Source: GCA-2716945 sp964342835
GTDB taxonomy: Bacteria > Pseudomonadota > Gammaproteobacteria > GCA-002705445 > GCA-002716945
Reading direction: 5' to 3'
DNA: 11,393 bases
Assembly: GCA_964342835.1 (NCBI GenBank)
Contig: CAYFGJ010000031.1
Span: 1-11,393, forward strand
The first letter of the stretch is position 1; every line of letters begins with the position of its first letter. Both the position numbers and the translations under genes were made by a program. The notes beneath the pieces are model-generated. The model had not been told where the DNA came from. It saw only the letters and a program-made list of their open reading frames with translations, and made no database searches. Of the stretch, positions 1 through 5,808 are shown piece after piece.

Positions 1-316
1 CATATATGGGTTGATATTCTTTTGATGATTTTGGATCACTCAAAATATCATTATTATCTTTTATTTGTGAAATCATTTCATCAGTTCTTCGAACAATCCA
101 AACTGGTTTACCTCTCCATGCAACAACTTTAAATGTACCTGGTTGTATTTTTGAGATATCTATTTCAATTGGTGCTGCTGCAGTTTTCGTTTTTTCACTG
201 GGTGACATAGACGAAAGAAAAGGTATTAAAGCAAAAACGGCACCTATTCCACCCATTACTTGTGATAGATTTCTTAAAAATTTTCTTCTGTCCGATGTAT
301 TATTTGATTCCTTCAT
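1..316 (-). CDS. petA: Ubiquinol-cytochrome c reductase Rieske iron-sulfur subunit, N-terminal part (runs off left edge)
   Basis: PetA is the Rieske [2Fe-2S] subunit of the cytochrome bc1 complex and passes electrons from ubiquinol to cytochrome c1 on the periplasmic side. About 105 codons are visible, reading leftward from an ATG at 316-314. The N-terminus has a twin-arginine motif, SDRRKFLR (residues 8-15), then a hydrophobic stretch (about 17-36) that acts as an uncleaved Tat signal-anchor in this family. Next comes the hinge and start of the soluble domain, with EIDISKIQPG and VAWRGKPVWIVRR, both typical of proteobacterial Rieske proteins. The cluster-binding CTHLGC and CPCHGS boxes lie beyond the edge and cannot be checked. 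petB and petC would be expected further left. The gene is divergent from the degS-type gene, and no strong Shine-Dalgarno precedes the ATG. Confidence 0.88.
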   Translation of the reverse strand, partial: MKESNNTSDRRKFLRNLSQVMGGIGAVFALIPFLSSMSPSEKTKTAAAPIEIDISKIQPGTFKVVAWRGKPVWIVRRTDEMISQIKDNNDILSDPKSSKEYQPIY

Positions 317-340
317 GTTTACGTTGAGGATATCCCATTT

Positions 341-368
341 TTGCTCGCTTCGGAGTATAGCATATAAT
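341..368 (+). promoter_or_regulatory. Candidate sigma-70 promoter for the degS-type gene
   Basis: TTGCTC (341-346) and a perfect TATAAT (363-368) are separated by 16 bases. Transcription would start near 375, giving a leader of about 45 bases before the ATG at 419. The spacer overlaps the candidate petA -10 on the other strand, so the two polymerases could exclude each other. Pattern match only. Confidence 0.4.
354..362 (-). promoter_or_regulatory. Candidate extended -10 promoter for petA
   Basis: Read on the minus strand this is TGCTATACT, an extended -10 element (TGn followed by a 5/6 match to TATAAT). It lies about 38 bases upstream of the petA ATG. No convincing -35 box is seen at 17-18 bases, which is usual for extended -10 promoters. 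It sits inside the spacer of the candidate promoter running the other way. The call rests on pattern only, and AT-rich DNA yields chance matches. Confidence 0.33.
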
Positions 369-418
369 TAAAACTTACTCTAATATATAATACTAGTTGC
401 ATTGTTTTTTATATATTG

Positions 419-1495
419 ATGGTAACAAGTATGAGGGAAATATTTAATTACATAATAGTAGGAATAGTAGTCGCATTCCTGATATATATTTTATCTCCAA
501 AATTATTTACCAATAAAATTGAGATAATAGAATCTGTTCAAGAAAAACAAGAAATAGAATTAGATCAAAGATCATCTTATTCAAATACATTTAATAAAGT
601 GAAAAATTCTGTTGTTACCATATATACATCAGGAACGACAAAAAGAGTTATTGTTATTAATCCTAGAACTGGTTTTCCAGAATATAGAGATGTGAGGCCG
701 GGTGGACAAGGTTCTGGTGTGGTTGTCACTAACACAGGGCATATTGTAACTAATTATCATGTTCTACGTGGTGCAGATAGATTTTCTGTTAGAGATTATG
801 AAGGAAATGATTATGATACAGCACTTGTAGGTGTGGACCCTGAATCTGATTTAGCTGTTTTAAAAATAAATGGTAAATTAAAACCTATTGTATTGGGAAA
901 CATGAATAAAGTAAATGTTGGTGATATTTCTTTAGCAATTGGTAATCCTTTGGGTGTTGGGCAAACACTAACATTAGGAATTATTTCTGCAACAGGTAGA
1001 GATAAGATTGGAATTAATACTTTTGAAAATTTTATTCAAACTGATGCTGCAATCAATTCTGGTAATTCAGGTGGAGCATTAGTTAATGTAAATGGTGAAT
1101 TAATAGGTATAAATACTGCTATTATATCTGAAAGTCGTGGATCAGATGGTATTGGTTTTGCAATACCTATTGATATGGTAAAAAATATATTGTATCAAAT
1201 AATTGAACATGGGAGTGTATCACGCGGATTTATAGGAGCATCTGCAGTACCAAGTTATAGGGGAGCAGGAGTTTTAGTTAATGCTATATATGAAAAAGGG
1301 CCAGCAGACATTGCTGGATTACAAGTGGGTGATATTATAAAAAGTATTAACGGTGTAGAAGTAAATAATATACGTACTGTACAAAAAATGATTACACAAC
1401 TTAAAGTTGGCGAAATATTAATATTAGACATCATAAGAAAAGATGTAGTTAAACAAATTGAAATTAAGATTTCTAAAAGACCTATCCCTAATTAA
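419..1495 (+). CDS. degS: Membrane-anchored trypsin-like serine protease with one PDZ domain (DegS type)
   Basis: HtrA-family periplasmic protease. In Enterobacteria, DegS senses misfolded outer-membrane porins through its PDZ domain and makes the first cut in RseA to release sigma-E. The architecture here matches: a non-cleaved N-terminal TM segment (about residues 9-28), a linker, a chymotrypsin-fold domain, and one C-terminal PDZ (about 255-350). Counting from the ATG at 419, the catalytic triad reads as His114 (TNYHV), Asp144 (SDLAVLKI) and Ser217 (GNSGGAL). Other HtrA boxes are AIGNPLG and GIGFAIP. A single PDZ and the length of 358 residues favour DegS over DegP/DegQ. A TTG at 416 and an ATG at 431 are alternative starts. 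The latter lines up best with the N-terminus of E. coli DegS, and none has a clear Shine-Dalgarno. The segment between the first protease strands and the catalytic His is longer than in E. coli DegS. rseA/rseP are not in the window, so the sigma-E link is inferred. Confidence 0.9.
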   Translation: MVTSMREIFNYIIVGIVVAFLIYILSPKLFTNKIEIIESVQEKQEIELDQRSSYSNTFNKVKNSVVTIYTSGTTKRVIVINPRTGFPEYRDVRPGGQGSGVVVTNTGHIVTNYHVLRGADRFSVRDYEGNDYDTALVGVDPESDLAVLKINGKLKPIVLGNMNKVNVGDISLAIGNPLGVGQTLTLGIISATGRDKIGINTFENFIQTDAAINSGNSGGALVNVNGELIGINTAIISESRGSDGIGFAIPIDMVKNILYQIIEHGSVSRGFIGASAVPSYRGAGVLVNAIYEKGPADIAGLQVGDIIKSINGVEVNNIRTVQKMITQLKVGEILILDIIRKDVVKQIEIKISKRPIPN

Positions 1496-1507
1496 TAATT
1501 ATTTTTT
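1489..1507 (+). terminator. Weak AT-only hairpin plus T-run after degS
   Basis: TAATT (1489-1493), a 3-base loop and AATTA (1497-1501) form a 5-bp AT-only stem followed directly by six Ts (1502-1507) on the plus strand. The layout fits an intrinsic terminator placed on the degS stop codon and the start of the 3-base convergent gap to hisD. A stem without G or C is weak and may be chance in this composition. Nothing equivalent is seen for the hisD side. Confidence 0.2.
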
Positions 1508-2797
1508 ATTTCTAAAACGAGCAGAATAAGCATGTGCTTGAAGACCTTCAGCATCTGCAAGTACTGATGATATTTTACTTAATTCTTTTGCAGTTTTATT
1601 TGAAACCTTAATGATACTTGATCTTTTTTGAAAATCATAAACACCTAAAGGTGAAGAAAATCTTGCTGAACCTGATGTTGGTAAAACATGATTTGGACCA
1701 GCACAATAATCTCCAAAAACTTCAGGGCTATATTTCCCTAAAAAGATTGCTCCTGCATTTCTAATTGAATTAAGAATTTTTTGATTATTTTTTACTGCAA
1801 TCTCAAGATGCTCAGGAGCAATTTCATTAACAACATCACATATTTGTTTTATACTTTTTGCTTTTATTATCAATCCACGGTTTTTTAATGATTTTAATAT
1901 GATTTTTTTTCTAGGTAATATTGGTAACAGCTTCTTCATAGATACAATTACCTTTTCAATGAATGTTTCACTAGTTGTTAATAAAATTGATTGCGCCAAC
2001 TCATCATGTTCTGCCTGTGAAAATAAATCCATTGCAATCCAATCTGGATTACAAGAATTATCAGCTATAATAAGAATTTCAGAAGGTCCTGCTATATTAT
2101 CAATACCAACTTCACCAAAAACCATTTTCTTGGCAAGAGTTACAAAAATATTTCCTGGTCCAACAATTTTGTCTACTTTTGGTATTAATTTTGTACCATA
2201 TGCTAATGCTGCTATTGCATGTGCTCCACCCATACGATAGATCTTATCTACTTTACATAAGTCAGCAGCAACAATAGCCAAACTATGATTATTTAAATTA
2301 TCCATTGGACAAGCCATAGCTATATTTTTTACACCCGCAATTTTAGCAGGTATAGTATTCATCATAACCGTAGATGGGTATGATGCTTTTCCTCCCGGAA
2401 CATATATCCCTACAGAATGAATAGGGGTAATTTTTTCTCCTAAATATGTTTTATTTAAGGTTTTAGCCCAACTGGAAGAAAGTTGGTTTTTTGCAAAAGA
2501 TTTAATTCTTACTATGCTTTGTTTTAAACTCCGTACCTGTACTTTATTTACCTTTTTGTATGCATTATTTATATCAGACTTTGATAATAAAATTTCTTTG
2601 TTATTTTTTAATGCATAACCATCGTATTTATTAATGTATTTTGATAACGATAAGTCACCATTCCTTTTTACTGAATTAATTATTCTGTTTACTTCCCTAT
2701 TTATTTTATTATTAATGACATGATCTAACTTCAATTTCTTGTCGAGAGTTCGTTTAAATTTTTTATCAGATATATCTAATCGTGTTATATTAATCAT
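1499..2797 (-). CDS. hisD: Histidinol dehydrogenase
   Basis: HisD oxidises L-histidinol to L-histidine in two NAD-dependent steps, the last reactions of histidine synthesis; it is a cytosolic zinc homodimer. The protein is 432 residues, close to the 434 of E. coli. Visible boxes in order are IYVPGGKASYPS (131-142), YRMGGAHAIAALAYGT (187-202), IVGPGNIFV (211-219) and IAGPSEILI (235-243). Expected zinc ligands are Gln261 and His264 (SQAEHDE), Asp363 (GDYCAGPNH) and His422 (GLQAHAYSARFR). Catalytic Glu329-His330 lie in IAPEHLE. The ATG at 2797 overlaps the stop of the upstream DAHP synthase gene as ATGA, suggesting translational coupling; only a run of A residues precedes it, not a Shine-Dalgarno. 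It is the last gene of the leftward murA-hisG-aroG-hisD operon. hisC, the usual next gene in this cluster, is replaced by the convergent degS. Confidence 0.97.
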   Translation of the reverse strand: MINITRLDISDKKFKRTLDKKLKLDHVINNKINREVNRIINSVKRNGDLSLSKYINKYDGYALKNNKEILLSKSDINNAYKKVNKVQVRSLKQSIVRIKSFAKNQLSSSWAKTLNKTYLGEKITPIHSVGIYVPGGKASYPSTVMMNTIPAKIAGVKNIAMACPMDNLNNHSLAIVAADLCKVDKIYRMGGAHAIAALAYGTKLIPKVDKIVGPGNIFVTLAKKMVFGEVGIDNIAGPSEILIIADNSCNPDWIAMDLFSQAEHDELAQSILLTTSETFIEKVIVSMKKLLPILPRKKIILKSLKNRGLIIKAKSIKQICDVVNEIAPEHLEIAVKNNQKILNSIRNAGAIFLGKYSPEVFGDYCAGPNHVLPTSGSARFSSPLGVYDFQKRSSIIKVSNKTAKELSKISSVLADAEGLQAHAYSARFRNKK

Positions 2798-3852
2798 TTT
2801 TTTATACTAAGTAATGATTCGTTAAGCTTGAATATCAAATCTTCAGTTTCAGACCATCCAATACAAGCATCTGTAATACTTTGTCCATATGTAAGTTTAG
2901 ATCTATCAGCAATATCTTGTTTACCTTCAACTAAATTACTTTCAATCATTACTCCAAAAATATTATTATTTCCATTTTTTATTTGCTGACATATATCATT
3001 TATAACAATATTTTGTTTTTTATAATCTTTATTACTATTTGCATGACTGGCATCAATCATAACAATTGGTTTAAATTTGTGTTGCTTAAGCATTGCCGAG
3101 ACTGCTTCAACATGTTTATGAGAATAATTCGATGTTTTACCGCCACGAAGAATTATATGGCAATCCTTGTTGCCAGTAGTAGAAAAAATTGCAGATTTTC
3201 CTTCTTTTGTTACAGATAAAAAATTATGGGGTCTTTGAGCTGCCTTCATAGCATCAATAGCAATTTGTATCTCTCCATTGGTTCCATTTTTGAAACCAAC
3301 TGGGCAAGAAAGGCCTGATGCTAATTCTCTATGGCTTTGACTTTCAGTTGTCCTAGCTCCAATTGCACCCCAACTAACTAGATCAGAAATATATTGGGGA
3401 CTTATTAAATCAAGATATTCATGGCCAGATGGAATTCCCATTTCTGCCAAATCAAGCAATAATTTTCTTGCTATTTTAACGCCTTTATTAATTTCAAAAC
3501 TATTATCAAGATTGGGGTCGTTAATTAATCCTTTCCATCCAACGACTGTACGTGGTTTCTCAAAATAAACCCTCATAATAATTAAAATATTTTGATTTAC
3601 ATTTTTTATTACTTTCTTAAGTTTCTCTCCATATTCTAATGCTGCATCAACATCATGAATGGAACATGGTCCTACAACTATCATGAGCCGATCATTCTCA
3701 TTATTTAATATATTTATTATGTCGTTCCGAGCTTGTACTACAGTATCTATAGTTTTTTGTGTCATGGGAAATTCATCCATAACATTTTTAGGTGTTATAA
3801 GCTCTCTGGTTAAAGATATTTTGAGATCATCTGTTAGACTTTTAGGATTCAT
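2794..3852 (-). CDS. aroG: 3-deoxy-7-phosphoheptulonate (DAHP) synthase, class I AroG/AroF/AroH type
   Basis: Condenses phosphoenolpyruvate with erythrose 4-phosphate to DAHP, the entry step of the shikimate pathway. At 352 residues it matches the E. coli class I enzymes (about 350). Metal ligands known from E. coli AroG are all present with a constant offset of two: Cys63 (GPCSIHD), His270 (DASHANSNKDY), Glu304 (MIESNLVEG) and Asp328 (SITDACIGW). Other family blocks are MRVYFEKPRTVVGWKG, WGAIGARTTESQSHRE and GFKNGTNG. The N-terminal extension and effector pocket of feedback-inhibited isozymes are retained (SPQ near 151-153, Ser182, FLS at 211-213). FLS resembles phenylalanine-sensitive AroG more than tyrosine-sensitive AroF, so the symbol aroG is a best guess by similarity. 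The start overlaps the hisG stop by one base (TAATG), and the stop overlaps the hisD start by four. Its position between hisG and hisD is unusual. Confidence 0.94.
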   Translation of the reverse strand: MNPKSLTDDLKISLTRELITPKNVMDEFPMTQKTIDTVVQARNDIINILNNENDRLMIVVGPCSIHDVDAALEYGEKLKKVIKNVNQNILIIMRVYFEKPRTVVGWKGLINDPNLDNSFEINKGVKIARKLLLDLAEMGIPSGHEYLDLISPQYISDLVSWGAIGARTTESQSHRELASGLSCPVGFKNGTNGEIQIAIDAMKAAQRPHNFLSVTKEGKSAIFSTTGNKDCHIILRGGKTSNYSHKHVEAVSAMLKQHKFKPIVMIDASHANSNKDYKKQNIVINDICQQIKNGNNNIFGVMIESNLVEGKQDIADRSKLTYGQSITDACIGWSETEDLIFKLNESLLSIKK

Positions 3853-4475
3853 TATCTTATACCTAATTCTATCTTCTCAACTACATTTTTTATTTTATCA
3901 TTAGAGAGTTTAAATGATGCTTTATTAACAATTAAATAAGATGTTATTTTTTGTATTTCTTCAATTTGAGATAAGCCATTTTCTTTCAATGTTTTACCTG
4001 TCTCAACTAAATCAACTACTACATCAGCCATATCTAAAACTGCAGCTAACTCTATTGACCCATATAATTTTAATACTGAACATTGTATGCCTTTATTATG
4101 AAAAAATTTTTTAGTTATATTTGGATACTTAGTTGCAACTTTTAGATTATTTTTTAATTTTTTACCCTTTTTTCCAGCTACAACCAATTTGCACTTTGCA
4201 ATTTTTAAATCTAATAATCGATAGTGATTATCATTTTTATTTTCGAGTAATGTATCTCTTCCCACTATTCCCATATCAACTTTACCAGACTCTATATAGG
4301 TTGGGACATCACTTGCTCTAACAACAATAACATCAATATATGGTACACTCGTATTGAAAATTAGTTTTCTAGAAATTAAAGGGTTTTCTTTACACTCAAT
4401 ACCAGAATTCTTAAGAACTTTTAACCCTTGTTCAAGTATTTTTCCTTTAGAAATTGCAAGTTTTAATTTTTCCAT
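3852..4475 (-). CDS. hisG: ATP phosphoribosyltransferase, short form (HisG-S)
   Basis: Catalyses the first step of histidine synthesis: ATP + PRPP to N1-phosphoribosyl-ATP. The 207-residue protein is the short form, which lacks the C-terminal regulatory domain and in known systems works as a hetero-octamer with HisZ (not in this window). Visible family blocks are AISKGKILEQ near the N-terminus, NPLISRKLIF, VVRASDVPTYIESGKVDMGIVG, KLYGSIELA and the PRPP-binding stretch VVDLVETGKTLKENGL, ending with LIVNKASFK. I chose the ATG at 4475 because known HisG proteins begin just before the SKG motif. An in-frame GTG at 4490 would add five residues and overlap the murA stop. From 4475 the gap to murA is 11 bases. 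No Shine-Dalgarno is evident, so coupling to murA translation is likely. Confidence 0.95.
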   Translation of the reverse strand: MEKLKLAISKGKILEQGLKVLKNSGIECKENPLISRKLIFNTSVPYIDVIVVRASDVPTYIESGKVDMGIVGRDTLLENKNDNHYRLLDLKIAKCKLVVAGKKGKKLKNNLKVATKYPNITKKFFHNKGIQCSVLKLYGSIELAAVLDMADVVVDLVETGKTLKENGLSQIEEIQKITSYLIVNKASFKLSNDKIKNVVEKIELGIR

Positions 4476-4486
4476 ATAATTAACGG

Positions 4487-5749
4487 TCACATTGGTACTC
4501 TTGTGATTTTAGCTCCAAGCTGTTTTAATTTTTCTTCAATACAGTCATAGCCTCTATCTATGTGATAGATTCTACCAACTTCTGTAGTACCTTCTGCTGC
4601 AAGACCAGCTAATATCAAACTAGCAGAAGCTCTTAAATCTGTTGCCATAACAGGTGCACCTTTCAATGAGCATTGTCCAACGATGCTTGCACAATTTTCT
4701 TGCACTTCAATATGAGCTCCCATTCTATTCATCTCTTGTACATGCATAAATCTATTTTCAAATACATTCTCTCTTACTTCGCTTTTGCCTTCTGCAATAG
4801 AATTTAAAGCTGTCATCTGTGCTTGCATATCTGTAGGAAACATTGGATATGGACCTGTTATTATATCAACTGGTATTGGACGATTTTTCTTCATATTTAA
4901 TTCAATAGTATTTTCTGTAATTTTGATGTCAGCTCCTGCCTCTTTTAATTTTTCCAGAATAATTGCAACATGTGAAGATATAGTATTTTTAACTAATATT
5001 TTACCTCCGGTTATTGCTGCTGCTATCAAAAATGTTCCTGTCTCTATTCTATCCGGTAGCGCAGTATAACTTGCTCCCCTAAGTTTTTCAACGCCTTCAA
5101 TAGTAATTACACTAGTGCCATGACCGGAAATTTTTGCGCCCATTTTATTTAAAAAATTACACAAATCTACAACCTCGGGTTCTTTTGCTGCATTTTCTAT
5201 TATTGTTATTCCATTCGCTAAACATCCTGCCATTAAAATATTTTCTGTGCCTGTGACAGATATTTGTGGGAATTTAATGGTGACACCCTGCAATTTTTCA
5301 CATTTTGCATGAATATAGCCATTGAGAATGTCTAGTTTAGCTCCCATTTTTCTCAAAGCTTCAATATGTAAATTAACCGGTCTTGTACCTATAGCACAAC
5401 CACCAGGTAACGAAACTTTTGCATTACCGTATTTTGCTAATAATGGACCAAGCACTAATATAGATGATCTCATTGTTTTTACTAATTCATATGGTGCGAA
5501 AGTATTATTCATAGTAGATGAATCAAGCTGTATATTCATTGATTCATCCATTGTAATAGTCATTCCCATCTTGGCTAAAAGACTTGTTGTCGTTGTTACA
5601 TCATTTAAGTGAGGTATATTTTTTACAATCACTATTCCATCAGACACCATTACAGAAGCGCATAACATTGGCAAAACAGCATTCTTTGCACCAGAAATTG
5701 ACACTGTCCCAGATAACACATTTTTGCCTTCAACTATTAATTTATCCAT
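4487..5749 (-). CDS. murA: UDP-N-acetylglucosamine 1-carboxyvinyltransferase (MurA)
   Basis: Transfers enolpyruvate from PEP to UDP-GlcNAc, the first committed step of peptidoglycan synthesis, in the cytosol. Its 420 residues match E. coli MurA (419) almost end to end. Landmarks are SGAKNA with Lys22, APYELVKTMRSSI, the catalytic loop PGGCAIGTRPVNLH with Cys118 (E. coli Cys115), IENAAKEPEVVDL, LPDRIETGTFLIAAA, FPTDMQAQ with the catalytic Asp, FENRFMHV, and ATDLRASASLILAG with the IYHIDRGY end block. Having Cys and not Asp in the loop is the fosfomycin-sensitive version in known enzymes. It is the first gene of the leftward operon and the only one here with a clear Shine-Dalgarno. In many gammaproteobacteria bolA/ibaG and the mla operon lie immediately upstream; here the upstream neighbour is a divergent RND gene. 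Confidence 0.98.
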   Translation of the reverse strand: MDKLIVEGKNVLSGTVSISGAKNAVLPMLCASVMVSDGIVIVKNIPHLNDVTTTTSLLAKMGMTITMDESMNIQLDSSTMNNTFAPYELVKTMRSSILVLGPLLAKYGNAKVSLPGGCAIGTRPVNLHIEALRKMGAKLDILNGYIHAKCEKLQGVTIKFPQISVTGTENILMAGCLANGITIIENAAKEPEVVDLCNFLNKMGAKISGHGTSVITIEGVEKLRGASYTALPDRIETGTFLIAAAITGGKILVKNTISSHVAIILEKLKEAGADIKITENTIELNMKKNRPIPVDIITGPYPMFPTDMQAQMTALNSIAEGKSEVRENVFENRFMHVQEMNRMGAHIEVQENCASIVGQCSLKGAPVMATDLRASASLILAGLAAEGTTEVGRIYHIDRGYDCIEEKLKQLGAKITRVPM

Positions 5750-5753
5750 AATT

Positions 5754-5759
5754 ACCTTT
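5754..5759 (-). promoter_or_regulatory. Shine-Dalgarno site of murA
   Basis: On the minus strand AAAGGT ends five bases before the murA ATG at 5749, a good match to the anti-SD core (AGG/AAGG). It confirms that start. It stands out because most other genes in the window have no recognisable SD. Confidence 0.65.
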
Positions 5760-5770
5760 AAAATAAGTCA

Positions 5771-5798
5771 TTGATTCGATATTCTAAAATTTTATAAG
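5771..5798 (+). promoter_or_regulatory. Candidate promoter for the RND exporter gene
   Basis: TTGATT (5771-5776) and TATAAG (5793-5798) are 16 bases apart in the 59-base gap between murA and the RND gene. The predicted transcript would start only a few bases before the ATG at 5809, giving a nearly leaderless mRNA. No clear SD precedes that ATG. I found no equally good promoter for the divergent murA, although one must exist. Pattern match only. Confidence 0.33.
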
Positions 5799-5808
5799 AA
5801 ATTATGCC

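Noticed and set aside
1899..2240. 113-codon open frame on the plus strand inside hisD
   Set aside because: It is antisense to a fully conserved part of HisD (GPGN and AGPSE blocks) and its sequence looks like no known protein; it is a shadow of the real gene.
4476..4490. GTG start for hisG overlapping the murA stop
   Set aside because: The downstream ATG at 4475 matches the usual HisG N-terminus just before the SKG motif; the extra five residues have no family support, though the GTG cannot be excluded.
4785..5612. Two plus-strand open frames inside murA (4785-5069 and 5322-5612)
   Set aside because: Both are antisense to conserved MurA blocks and arise from its codon pattern; no independent support.
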